A stretch of DNA of 64,000 nt from Stutzerimonas stutzeri. Its GTDB lineage: Bacteria; Pseudomonadota; Gammaproteobacteria; Pseudomonadales; Pseudomonadaceae. Below the pieces are notes generated by a model that saw nothing but the letters and a program-made list of their open reading frames with translations, searched no databases and had not been told where the DNA came from. The DNA lies in NCBI RefSeq assembly GCF_015291885.1, contig NZ_CP036186.1:620001-684000 (forward strand), in the 5' to 3' direction. How positions within the stretch are numbered: the stretch's first letter is position 1; each line of letters starts with the position of its first letter. Shown one piece after another: positions 14,943 to 23,877 of the stretch. The position numbers were made by a program, and so were the translations under genes.

Positions 14943-16946
14943 TTACAGCAGCAGCGTGCGGATATCCGCCAGCACCTCGGACAGACGCTTGGTGAAGCGC
15001 GCTGCAGCAGCCCCGTTGATCACACGGTGATCGTAGGACAGCGAGAGCGGCAACATCAGACGAGGCTCGAAAGCCTTGCCGTCCCAAACGGGCTGCATCG
15101 TCGCCTTGGAAACACCGAGAATTGCCACTTCCGGCGCGTTGACGATCGGCGTGAAGCCGGTGCCGCCAATATGACCAAGGCTGGAAATGGTGAAGCAAGC
15201 GCCCTGCATCGCATCGGGCGACAGCTTCTTGGTGCGGGCTTTCTCTGCCAGCTGTGCCGCTTCGCCGGCCAGTTGTAGCAGGCTCTTCTGATCGACATTG
15301 CGAATCACCGGCACCATCAGCCCGTCCGGTGTATCTACTGCGAAGCCGATGTGTACGTACTTCTTGCGGATAAGCGCCTTGCCACTTGGCGCCAGCGAAC
15401 TGTTGAAATCCGGCAGCTCCTGTAGCAAGTGTGCACACGCCTTGAGCAACAGTGGCAGCACGGTGAGCTTGACGCCGGCTTTCTCGGCTGCGGCCTTCTG
15501 AGCCACGCGGAAGGCTTCAAGTTCAGTGATGTCAGCCGATTCGAACTGCGTCACGTGTGGCACATTGAGCCAGCTGCGGTGCAGGTTGGCTGCGCCGATC
15601 TGCATCAGGCGCGACATCGCGACTTCTTCGACCTCGCCGAACTTGCTGAAGTCCACGGCCGGGATCGGCGGAATGCCGGCACCGCCCGCTGCACCTTCGG
15701 CCGAAGCATGCTTGGCCTTGTGCAGCATGTTCTTGACGTAGGCCTGGACGTCCTCCTTGAGGATTCGTCCCTTGGGGCCGGTAGCCGGAACGTCGACCAG
15801 CTCGACGCCGTACTCGCGCGCGGTCATGCGTACCGCGGGCCCGGCGTGAACCTTGGTGCCGGTCTTGCTCGGACCGCTGACTGCCGGCGCGGGTGTAGCG
15901 GCAGCCTTGGCTTCAGGTACGCCCTGCTTGTTCGGTGCGACAGCCTGCTGCTGCGGTGCAGCTTCCTCCGGCTTGGCGGCCGGCTTCTTCGCCGGTGCGG
16001 CGCCTTGGACTTTGAGGGTCAGGATCAGGTCGCCAGTCTTGGCATCGTCACCCACCTTGATCGACAGGGATTCCACCACACCCGCCTTGGGGGCCGGGAT
16101 TTCCATGCTGGCCTTGTCGGATTCAAGGGTGATCAGCGATTGGTCTGCCTCGACGCTGTCGCCGGCCTTGATCATGACTTCGATGACCTTGGCGCTGCCG
16201 CTGGAGCCGATGTCCGGAATACGAACCTCTTCGACGGACTCGCCTGCAGCTTCGGCTGGCGCTTCTGCTGCCTGCTCGGTCAGTTTCTCCTTGGCCGGGC
16301 TTTGTGCCTGGCTGGTCGGAGCACTGGCCGCTGCCGGCTTGCTTGAGGCGGCGCCCTTGAGGATCAGGATCAGATCGCCGGTACCGACTTCATCTCCCAC
16401 CTTCACCGAAATGCTCTCGACCACACCGGCGGCTGGAGAGGGGATCTCCATGCTGGCCTTGTCGGATTCCAGGGTGATCAGCGCCTGCTCGGCGGCAATG
16501 GTGTCGCCGACTTTGACCGAGATCTCGATTACGCTGGCCTTGCCGGACGAGCCGATGTCCGGAACCTTGATCTCCTGCGATTCGCCTTCCTCAGCCGAAG
16601 CTGACGGATTTGTATCGCCCGGAGGAGTCGGCTCTTCAGCTTCATCGGCAGGGCCGCCACTGCTGGCGGCGGCAGGCTCGGCTGCGGCTTGCGCCGGCGC
16701 TTCGCTGTCCTGTTCTTCGCTTTCCAGTTCGAGCAGGTCGTCGCCTTCTTTCAGGCGATCGCCGAGCTTGACCTTCAGGCTCTTCACCACGCCCGCCTTG
16801 GGCGCGGGAATTTCCATGCTGGCCTTGTCGGATTCGAGCGTCAGGATGCTCTGGTCGGCTTCGATACGGTCGCCGACCTTGACGAACAATTCGATTACTT
16901 CACCCTCACCGCTGCCGATGTCGGGTACGCGTATGGTTTCACTCAC
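14943..16946 (-). CDS. aceF: Pyruvate dehydrogenase E2, dihydrolipoamide acetyltransferase
   Basis: A 667-residue E2 core subunit that passes the acetyl group from lipoate to CoA. Three lipoyl domains have their lysines in ESDKASME motifs at about K41, K163 and K278, separated by Ala/Pro/Glu-rich linkers. The peripheral-subunit-binding domain (VRMTAREYGVELVDVPATG) follows at about 365-400. The acetyltransferase domain ends with the catalytic HRVING at about 640. Start is GTG at 16946, nine bases after AGGAG; the open frame upstream overlaps the leader and is not conserved. It starts 24 bp after aceE and is part of the same operon. Three lipoyl domains are more than the two typical of P. aeruginosa AceF. 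Confidence 0.95.
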   Translation of the reverse strand: MSETIRVPDIGSGEGEVIELFVKVGDRIEADQSILTLESDKASMEIPAPKAGVVKSLKVKLGDRLKEGDDLLELESEEQDSEAPAQAAAEPAAASSGGPADEAEEPTPPGDTNPSASAEEGESQEIKVPDIGSSGKASVIEISVKVGDTIAAEQALITLESDKASMEIPSPAAGVVESISVKVGDEVGTGDLILILKGAASSKPAAASAPTSQAQSPAKEKLTEQAAEAPAEAAGESVEEVRIPDIGSSGSAKVIEVMIKAGDSVEADQSLITLESDKASMEIPAPKAGVVESLSIKVGDDAKTGDLILTLKVQGAAPAKKPAAKPEEAAPQQQAVAPNKQGVPEAKAAATPAPAVSGPSKTGTKVHAGPAVRMTAREYGVELVDVPATGPKGRILKEDVQAYVKNMLHKAKHASAEGAAGGAGIPPIPAVDFSKFGEVEEVAMSRLMQIGAANLHRSWLNVPHVTQFESADITELEAFRVAQKAAAEKAGVKLTVLPLLLKACAHLLQELPDFNSSLAPSGKALIRKKYVHIGFAVDTPDGLMVPVIRNVDQKSLLQLAGEAAQLAEKARTKKLSPDAMQGACFTISSLGHIGGTGFTPIVNAPEVAILGVSKATMQPVWDGKAFEPRLMLPLSLSYDHRVINGAAAARFTKRLSEVLADIRTLLL

Positions 16947-16970
16947 AATAGGTTCTCCTGTGCGCACGCA

Positions 16971-19616
16971 TCAGCAATCCAGTGGATTGCGCTTCTCGGG
17001 GTCGATACCGAACTCGGTGATGGCCTCGGCCACGACCTTGCGTTCGATGGCGCCGCGATCGGCGAGTGCTTGCAGTGCGGCGACAGTCACCCAGCGACGA
17101 TCGACCTCGAAGAAATCACGCAGCTTGGCGCGCGAGTCGCTGCGGCCGAAGCCGTCGGTACCCAGCACCTGGTATTCGCGTGACGGCACCCATTGGCGGA
17201 TCTGGTCGGCGAACAGCTTCATATAGTCGGTCGAGGCGATGACCGGGCCTTCGCGGCCTTCCAGGCACTGCTGGACGTAGCTCTTGCGCGGCTCCTCGGT
17301 CGGGTGCAAACGGTTCCAGCGATCTACCGCCAGGCCGTCACGGCGCAGTTCGTTGAAGCTGGTCACGCTCCAGACGTCGGCGCCTACGCCCATCTTGGCG
17401 AGGATGTCCACCGCAGCACGGACTTCGCGCAGGATGGTGCCCGAACCCAGTAGCTGCACGCGGTGCTTGAAGTCGCCTTTGGCTTCTTCGAGCAGGTACA
17501 TGCCCCTGATGATGCCGTCTTCGACACCCTGCGGCATGGCTGGCTGCTGGTAGTTCTCGTTCATCACAGTGATGTAGTAGTAGACGCTCTTCTGCTGCTC
17601 CATCATCTCGTGCATGCCGTGGTGCATGATCACCGCCAGCTCGTAGCCGTAAGTGGGGTCATAGCTGCGGCAGTTGGGGATGGTGCTGGCGAGGATGTGG
17701 CTGTGGCCGTCCTCGTGCTGCAGGCCTTCACCGTTCAGCGTCGTACGCCCGGAAGTGCCGCCCAGCAGGAAGCCGCGGGTCTGGGCATCGCCAGCCGCCC
17801 AGGCCAGGTCACCGATTCGCTGGAAGCCGAACATCGAGTAAAAGATGTAGACCGGCAGCATCGGCTGGTTGTAGTTGCTGTAGGCGGTACCTGCGGCGAT
17901 GAACGAGGAGAAGGCACCCGCTTCGTTCAGGCCTTCCTGCAGGATCTGGCCGTCTTTCTCTTCGCGGTAGTACATCACCTGGTCGCGGTCGACCGGCTCG
18001 TACAGCTGCCCGACCGGAGAGTAGATACCCAGCTGACGGAACATGCCTTCCATGCCGAAGGTGCGCGCCTCGTCGGCGAGGATCGGGACGATACGCTTGC
18101 CCAGATCCTTGTCCTTCACCAGCTGCGAAAGGATGCGACCGAACGCCATGGTGGTGGAAATCTCGCGGTCACCGGAGCCGTCGAGCACTGCCTTCAGGGT
18201 ATCCAGCGGCGGTGTCGGGATGCTGAAGCTCTTCGGCCGACGCTGCGGCAGGTGACCGCCCAGCTTGTCACGGCACTTGCGCAGGTATCTCATCTCCGCA
18301 CTGTCTTCGGCCGGACGGTAGAACGGCAACTCTTCGAGCTGCGAGTCGTTGACCGGGATGTCGAAGCGATCGCGGAATTTCTTCAGGCTGTCGATATCGA
18401 CTTTCTTGGTGTTGTGGGCGATGTTCTTCGCCTCACCGGCACCGGTGCCGTAGCCCTTGATCGTGTGCGCCAGGATGACAGTTGGCTGGCCTTTGTGGTT
18501 GACCGCCTGATGATAGGCCGCATAAACCTTGTAGGGATCGTGGCCGCCGCGGTTGAGCTTCCAGACTTCTTCGTCGGACATGCTCTCGACGCGCTTGAGC
18601 AGTTCTGGGTCGGCCCCGAAGAAATGCTTGCGCACGTAGGCGCCGTCCTTTGCCTTGTAGTTCTGGTATTCGCCGTCGATTGCCTGGTCCATGCGGCGTT
18701 GCATGCGACCATCTTCATCGATCGCGAACAGTGGATCCCACAGGCGACCCCAGACGACCTTGTTGACGTTCCAGTTGGCGCCTTTGAATACGCCTTCCAG
18801 TTCCTGAATGATCTTGCCGTTACCGCGAACCGGGCCGTCCAGGCGCTGCAGGTTGCAGTTGATGACGAACACCAGGTTATCGAGGTTCTCACGGCCGGCC
18901 AGGGAGATCGCGCCAAGGGTTTCCGGCTCGTCGCACTCGCCGTCGCCAATGAAGCACCAGACGCGCTGTTTGCCTTTCGGAATGAAACCGCGGTTTTCCA
19001 GGTACTTCATGAAGCGCGCCTGGTAGATCGCGGTAATCGGGCCGAGGCCCATGGACACGGTCGGGAACTGCCAGAAGTCTGGCATCAGGTGCGGGTGCGG
19101 GTAGCTCGATAAGCCCTTGCCATCCACTTCCTGGCGGAAGTTGAGCATCTGCTCTTCGCTCAGGCGACCTTCCAAAAAGGCGCGTGCGTAGATGCCGGGG
19201 GAGGCGTGGCCCTGATAGTAGATCAGGTCGCCGCCATGCTCTTCGGTCGGCGCCTGGAAGAAGTAGTTGAAGCCGATGTCGTAGAGCGTCGCGCTGGAAG
19301 CGAAGGTGGAAATGTGCCCACCCAGATCCGGATCCTTGAGGTTTGCGCGCATCACCATGGCTAATGCGTTCCAGCGGACCAAAGAGCGGATACGGCGCTC
19401 CATGAAAAGGTCGCCGGGCATCTTGGCTTCACGGGTAACGGGGATGGTGTTGCGGTACGGCGTAGTGATGCCGTAGGGCAGGGGGGTGCCGCTACGTGTG
19501 GCCAGTTCGCCCATCCGGGTCATCAGGTAGTGAGCGCGGTCTTCGCCCTCGCGGTCGAGGACGGACTCGAGGGCGTCCAGCCATTCCTGGGTTTCGACGG
19601 GATCGAGATCTTGCAT
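16971..19616 (-). CDS. aceE: Pyruvate dehydrogenase E1 component (homodimeric)
   Basis: An 881-residue thiamine-diphosphate enzyme that decarboxylates pyruvate and loads acetyl on the E2 lipoyl groups. The TPP motif runs from GDGECDEPE through to VINCNLQRLDG. Other conserved parts are HTIKGYGTG, LADEARTFGMEGMFRQ and the HEDGHSHI segment. Start is the ATG at 19616 (MQDLDPVETQEW), with GGAG seven bases upstream; an in-frame ATG four codons earlier lies over that site. It is the first gene of the aceE-aceF operon and is divergent from glnE. Regulation is likely through the paired palindromes about 115-180 bp upstream. Confidence 0.97.
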   Translation of the reverse strand: MQDLDPVETQEWLDALESVLDREGEDRAHYLMTRMGELATRSGTPLPYGITTPYRNTIPVTREAKMPGDLFMERRIRSLVRWNALAMVMRANLKDPDLGGHISTFASSATLYDIGFNYFFQAPTEEHGGDLIYYQGHASPGIYARAFLEGRLSEEQMLNFRQEVDGKGLSSYPHPHLMPDFWQFPTVSMGLGPITAIYQARFMKYLENRGFIPKGKQRVWCFIGDGECDEPETLGAISLAGRENLDNLVFVINCNLQRLDGPVRGNGKIIQELEGVFKGANWNVNKVVWGRLWDPLFAIDEDGRMQRRMDQAIDGEYQNYKAKDGAYVRKHFFGADPELLKRVESMSDEEVWKLNRGGHDPYKVYAAYHQAVNHKGQPTVILAHTIKGYGTGAGEAKNIAHNTKKVDIDSLKKFRDRFDIPVNDSQLEELPFYRPAEDSAEMRYLRKCRDKLGGHLPQRRPKSFSIPTPPLDTLKAVLDGSGDREISTTMAFGRILSQLVKDKDLGKRIVPILADEARTFGMEGMFRQLGIYSPVGQLYEPVDRDQVMYYREEKDGQILQEGLNEAGAFSSFIAAGTAYSNYNQPMLPVYIFYSMFGFQRIGDLAWAAGDAQTRGFLLGGTSGRTTLNGEGLQHEDGHSHILASTIPNCRSYDPTYGYELAVIMHHGMHEMMEQQKSVYYYITVMNENYQQPAMPQGVEDGIIRGMYLLEEAKGDFKHRVQLLGSGTILREVRAAVDILAKMGVGADVWSVTSFNELRRDGLAVDRWNRLHPTEEPRKSYVQQCLEGREGPVIASTDYMKLFADQIRQWVPSREYQVLGTDGFGRSDSRAKLRDFFEVDRRWVTVAALQALADRGAIERKVVAEAITEFGIDPEKRNPLDC

Positions 19617-19728
19617 GGCTTGCTCCATGGCGGAAAGGCTTCCAGAATCGGTCGCCTGTTCGCTACCGGCTTTGTGGGCCGGTGCGTGTAATGTTCTTGG
19701 ACGAGTGCCGGGGATAGGACCGGGCGCC

Positions 19729-19743
19729 TGTAGTTTTACTACA
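19729..19743. promoter_or_regulatory. Predicted GntR/FadR-type operator, copy 1
   Basis: TGTAGTTTTACTACA is a perfect palindrome and contains TAGTTTTACTA, which fits the TNGTNNNACNA pattern of FadR-subfamily GntR repressors such as PdhR. It lies about 113 bp upstream of aceE and about 143 bp upstream of glnE. The regulator itself is not in the window. Confidence 0.6.
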
Positions 19744-19779
19744 AAACGGCGTCAGGATCAGCCCCCTGAAACACTCTTT

Positions 19780-19794
19780 AGTAGTAAAACTACA
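19780..19794. promoter_or_regulatory. Predicted GntR/FadR-type operator, copy 2
   Basis: AGTAGTAAAACTACA differs from the complement of copy 1 at one end position only and is oriented oppositely to it. The centres are 51 bp apart, close to five helical turns, as expected for two dimers that cooperate or form a loop. Confidence 0.6.
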
Positions 19795-19885
19795 GATCAG
19801 CGGCACTGGCATTTTCCTGTGAAGGGTTTATGTGAGGCTCTGAATCGCGCGGTTTCACTGTATTGCTGGTGTGAAGGAAACCTCC

Positions 19886-22831
19886 ATGAGTCTGCCATCG
19901 CTGGTTGCATTGCCGCCCTCGCTTCTGCCTTTTGTCAGTCGTGCCGAAGAGTCGTTCCTCAGTGCCGCCGGCAGCCTGTCGGAAGCTATTGCGGCACGTT
20001 GTCGCGCCTGGTTAACAGAGCACCACGATGCTTTCGCTCGAGTATGTGCGGCGAGTGATTTCGTCAGCGAACAGGTTAGTCGAGAACCGCAGATGTTGCT
20101 GCAGCTGGCCGAGCGGGGCTGGCTGGATCGCTCGTTTGCGCCTACTGAGATGCGCGACGCGCTTAACGAGCAGATTGCCGCCTGCGATAACGAGGACGCC
20201 CTGGCGCTGACCCTCCGGCGCTTTCGCACGCGCCAGCAGGTGCGGATCATCTGGCGCGATCTGACCCGTCAGGCTGACCTGGCCGAAACCTGTCGCGACC
20301 TCTCCGATCTCGCCGACGCCTCGGTCGATCTGGCGTATCACTGGCTCTACACGCGCCACTGCGAACAGTTCGGCGTGCCTACTGGGCGCCGCAGCGGCAC
20401 GGCGCAGCACATGGTCATCCTTGGCATGGGCAAGTTGGGCGCCCATGAACTGAATCTGTCCTCGGACATCGACCTGATCTTTGGGTACCCCGAAGGCGGC
20501 GAAACCGTGGGAGCGAAGCGTTCGCTGGACAATCAGGAGTTCTTCGTCCGACTCGGTCAGCGGCTGATCAAATCGTTGGATGCCATCACCGTCGACGGCT
20601 TTGCCTTCCGCGTCGATATGCGCTTGCGTCCGTACGGCTCCTCCGGGCCGTTGGTCTACAGCTTCAATGCGCTGGAGCAGTACTACCAGGACCAGGGGCG
20701 TGACTGGGAACGCTATGCGATGATCAAAGCGCGCGTCATTGGTGGCGATCAGCAGGCTGGCAAGGAGCTGCTGGAAATGCTGCGGCCGTTCGTCTATCGG
20801 CGCTATCTGGATTTCTCCGCCATCGAAGCGCTGCGCACCATGAAGCAGCTGATTCAGCAGGAAGTCCGGCGCAAGGGCATGGCTTCGAATATCAAGCTGG
20901 GTGCCGGTGGAATCCGTGAGGTTGAGTTCATCGCCCAGGCGTTTCAGCTGATTCACGGCGGGCGGGATCTCAGCCTGCAGCAACGGCCGTTGCTCAAGGT
21001 GCTGGCGACGCTGGAGGGTCAGGGCTATCTGCCGGGCGCAGCGGTGAAGGAGCTGCGCGAAGGCTACGAGTTTCTGCGCTATACCGAGCATGCGCTGCAG
21101 GCCATTGCCGATCGCCAGACGCAGATGCTGCCGGAGACTGAAGTCGACTGCGCGCGGGTTGCCTTCATGCTTGGTTTCGAAAGCTGGCAGGCTTTCCACG
21201 AGCAACTGTTGCACTGGCGTGGGCGTATCGACTGGCATTTCCATCAGGTCATCGCTGACCCGGATGAGGACGAGGATGCCGAGGGCGAAGCGTTGGTGGG
21301 TGGTGAATGGCTGCCGCTCTGGGAGCAGGATTGGGACGAGGAGTTCGCCTGTCGACAGCTGTCCGAAGCCGGATTCCGTGATGGTCAGGTTGCCTGCCAG
21401 CGCCTTGCCGCACTGCGCAATGCCAGTCAGGTCAGGACCATGCAACGTCTCGGTCGCGAGCGTCTGGATGCCTTCATTCCTCGCCTGCTGGCGCAGGCTG
21501 TCGAGCAGGATGACCCGGATCTGGTGCTTGAGCGCGTGCTGCCGCTGGTCGAGGCGGTGGCCCGGCGTTCGGCCTATCTCGTATTGCTGACCGAAAATCC
21601 TGGCGCGCTGCAGCGTCTGCTGGAGCTCTGTGCGGCGAGCCCGTGGATCGCCGAACAGATCGCGCGCTTTCCCTTGCTGCTCGATGAACTGCTCAATGCC
21701 GGGCGCCTCTACAGTCCGCCGCTGGCGCCGGAACTGGCGGCCGAATTGCGCGAGCGGCTGATGCGCATTCCCGAGGACGATCTGGAGCAGCAAATGGAAG
21801 CGCTGCGCCATTTCAAGCTGGCGCACCGACTGCGCGTCGCCGCCTCGGAGATCGCCGGCACGCTGCCGTTGATGAAGGTCAGCGACTACCTGACCTGGCT
21901 GGCCGAGGCCATCCTGCAGGAGGTGCTGACCCTGGCCTGGCGTCACACCGTCGCGCGTCATGGCCAGCCACAGCGCAGCGATGGCACGCTGTGCGATCCG
22001 GCCTTCGTCATCGTCGGCTATGGCAAAGTCGGTGGGATCGAGCTCGGCCACGGTTCCGATCTGGATCTGGTGTTCATCCACGACGGTGACCCTGCCGCCG
22101 AGACCAATGGCGCCAAGTCCATCGACACCGCGCAGTTCTTTACCCGCCTCGGTCAACGCATTATTCATTTGCTGACTACCCAGACCACCTCCGGCCAACT
22201 CTATGAAGTGGACATGCGGCTGCGTCCGTCCGGTGCTTCCGGGTTGCTGGTCAGCTCCCTCGGCGCCTTTGAGCGCTACCAGAGTCAGGAAGCCTGGACT
22301 TGGGAACACCAGGCGCTAGTGCGTGCGCGGGTGCTGGTTGGCTGCTCGCAGCTGACCGCCGACTTCGAGCGGGTGCGCGCTGGCGTGCTCGGGCGTGAAC
22401 GCGATCTGGATGCGCTGCGTCGCGAAGTCAGCGACATGCGCGCGAAGATGCGTGACAACCTCGGGACCCGCGCGACGCATGCGGGGACCGCCGAGCAAGC
22501 CTTCGACGGTGCCGCCGAGTTCAATCTCAAGCAGGACGCCGGTGGTATCGTGGATATCGAATTTATGGTGCAATACGCGGCTTTGGCGTGGTCGCACCAG
22601 CATCCCGAACTGCTGCGCTATACCGATAACATCCGCATTCTCGATGGGTTGGAGCAGGCCGGGTTGATGACCGGCGATGAGGTTCGGCTGCTGCAGGACG
22701 CCTACAAGGCCTACCGCGCAGCAGCCCACCGGCAATCACTGCAGAAGCAGCCCGGAGTGGTGAGTGGGGATCAATTCCACGACGAGCGTCGCGCTGTCAT
22801 GCGTATCTGGCGCGAGCTGGGGCTCAGCTGA
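19886..22831 (+). CDS. glnE: Bifunctional glutamine synthetase adenylyltransferase/deadenylase
   Basis: A 981-residue enzyme that adds and removes AMP on glutamine synthetase in response to PII and glutamine. Two nucleotidyltransferase domains are evident: the N-terminal deadenylylating domain with GMGKLGAHELNLSSDIDLIF (about 175-195) and the C-terminal adenylylating domain with GYGKVGGIELGHGSDLDLVF (about 710-730). Each carries the G-S-x-(9)-D-x-D metal site. The helical regulatory region separates them. Start is the ATG at 19886, preceded by AAGGA; an upstream start at 19871 would overlap that site. Length is normal. It is divergent from aceE and followed by ilvE after 48 bp. Confidence 0.96.
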   Translation: MSLPSLVALPPSLLPFVSRAEESFLSAAGSLSEAIAARCRAWLTEHHDAFARVCAASDFVSEQVSREPQMLLQLAERGWLDRSFAPTEMRDALNEQIAACDNEDALALTLRRFRTRQQVRIIWRDLTRQADLAETCRDLSDLADASVDLAYHWLYTRHCEQFGVPTGRRSGTAQHMVILGMGKLGAHELNLSSDIDLIFGYPEGGETVGAKRSLDNQEFFVRLGQRLIKSLDAITVDGFAFRVDMRLRPYGSSGPLVYSFNALEQYYQDQGRDWERYAMIKARVIGGDQQAGKELLEMLRPFVYRRYLDFSAIEALRTMKQLIQQEVRRKGMASNIKLGAGGIREVEFIAQAFQLIHGGRDLSLQQRPLLKVLATLEGQGYLPGAAVKELREGYEFLRYTEHALQAIADRQTQMLPETEVDCARVAFMLGFESWQAFHEQLLHWRGRIDWHFHQVIADPDEDEDAEGEALVGGEWLPLWEQDWDEEFACRQLSEAGFRDGQVACQRLAALRNASQVRTMQRLGRERLDAFIPRLLAQAVEQDDPDLVLERVLPLVEAVARRSAYLVLLTENPGALQRLLELCAASPWIAEQIARFPLLLDELLNAGRLYSPPLAPELAAELRERLMRIPEDDLEQQMEALRHFKLAHRLRVAASEIAGTLPLMKVSDYLTWLAEAILQEVLTLAWRHTVARHGQPQRSDGTLCDPAFVIVGYGKVGGIELGHGSDLDLVFIHDGDPAAETNGAKSIDTAQFFTRLGQRIIHLLTTQTTSGQLYEVDMRLRPSGASGLLVSSLGAFERYQSQEAWTWEHQALVRARVLVGCSQLTADFERVRAGVLGRERDLDALRREVSDMRAKMRDNLGTRATHAGTAEQAFDGAAEFNLKQDAGGIVDIEFMVQYAALAWSHQHPELLRYTDNIRILDGLEQAGLMTGDEVRLLQDAYKAYRAAAHRQSLQKQPGVVSGDQFHDERRAVMRIWRELGLS

Positions 22832-22879
22832 GCCTGCGTCGGGCTACCGAGCAATATCGAATTCTGAGGAGCTGGCAAG

Positions 22880-23803
22880 ATGTCGATGGCCGATCGTGAT
22901 GGCGTCATCTGGTATGACGGCGAACTGGTGCAGTGGCGCGATGCGACCACCCATGTGCTGACCCATACCCTGCACTACGGCATGGGCGTGTTCGAAGGTG
23001 TTCGCGCCTACAACACCCCGGATGGCACGGCGATCTTCCGCCTGCAGGCGCACACCGACCGCCTGTTCGATTCGGCTCACATCATGAACATGCCGATGCC
23101 GTACTCGAAGGAAGAGATCAACGAGGCGACCCGCGCCGCAGTTCGCGAGAACAACCTGGAAAGCGCCTACATCCGCCCGATGGTGTTCTACGGAAGTGAA
23201 GGCATGGGGCTGCGCGCCAGCGGCCTGAAAGTGCACGTGATCGTCGCTGCCTGGCACTGGGGCGCCTACATGGGCGACGAGGCGCTTGAGCTGGGCATCA
23301 AGGTGCGCACCAGTTCCTTCACCCGCCACCACGTCAACATCACCATGACCCGCGCCAAGTCCAACGGTGCGTACATCAACTCGATGCTGGCCCTGCAGGA
23401 AGCCATTTCCGGCGGCGCCGACGAAGCGCTGATGCTGGACCCCGAAGGCTATGTGGCCGAGGGCTCGGGCGAAAACATCTTCATCATCAAGGATGGCGTG
23501 ATCTACACCCCGGAAGTCACCGCCTGCCTGAACGGCATCACCCGTGGCACCGTGCTGACTCTGGCCGCCGAGCACGGCCTGAAGATCGTCGAGAAGCGCA
23601 TCACCCGCGATGAGGTGTACATCGCCGACGAAGCCTTTTTCACCGGTACCGCCGCCGAAGTCACGCCGATTCGCGAAGTGGACGGTCGCGCCATCGGTAT
23701 CGGCCGTCGTGGCCCGATCACCGAGAAGCTGCAGAAAGCCTACTTCGATCTGGTCTCCGGCAAGACCGCGGCGCATGCCGAATGGCGGACACTGGTCAAG
23801 TAA
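22880..23803 (+). CDS. ilvE: Branched-chain amino-acid aminotransferase
   Basis: A 307-residue fold-type IV PLP enzyme that catalyses the last step of Leu, Ile and Val synthesis and the first step of their breakdown. The N-terminal LHYGMGVFEGVRAY substrate-loop motif, the PLP-lysine in RAKSNGAYINSMLALQEA and the EGSGENIFI and LNGITR phosphate-binding segments are all present. Length is normal for the family. A GAGG site precedes the ATG by about ten bases. It follows glnE by 48 bp in the same direction, and precedes the LPS heptosyltransferase genes, the PAO1 order PA5014-PA5013-PA5012. Confidence 0.95.
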   Translation: MSMADRDGVIWYDGELVQWRDATTHVLTHTLHYGMGVFEGVRAYNTPDGTAIFRLQAHTDRLFDSAHIMNMPMPYSKEEINEATRAAVRENNLESAYIRPMVFYGSEGMGLRASGLKVHVIVAAWHWGAYMGDEALELGIKVRTSSFTRHHVNITMTRAKSNGAYINSMLALQEAISGGADEALMLDPEGYVAEGSGENIFIIKDGVIYTPEVTACLNGITRGTVLTLAAEHGLKIVEKRITRDEVYIADEAFFTGTAAEVTPIREVDGRAIGIGRRGPITEKLQKAYFDLVSGKTAAHAEWRTLVK

Positions 23804-23877
23804 GCGCAGGCACCAAGCTGCACGCGGCCGATGGTTTACCGCTTGCAGCTTGAGGCTCGTGGCTTGAAGCTGCCTTT

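Noticed and set aside
14943..16946. Three near-identical lipoyl domains in aceF suspected as an assembly duplication
   Set aside because: The three repeats differ in sequence and linkers; multiple lipoyl domains are normal for E2 proteins.
17463..19112. 549-codon open frame antisense to aceE, and a similar one at 30979-32487 antisense to wapO
   Set aside because: Both mirror conserved genes codon for codon and show no domain or ribosome-site support.
20012..22309. 765-codon open frame on the minus strand inside glnE
   Set aside because: It lies wholly antisense to a well conserved glnE, has no recognisable domains and reflects high-GC third-position bias.
23804..23877. GCTTGCAGCTTGAGG / GGCTTGAAGCTGCC repeats between ilvE and waaF
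   Set aside because: Short imperfect repeats of a type common in Pseudomonas intergenic DNA; no defined hairpin or element boundary.
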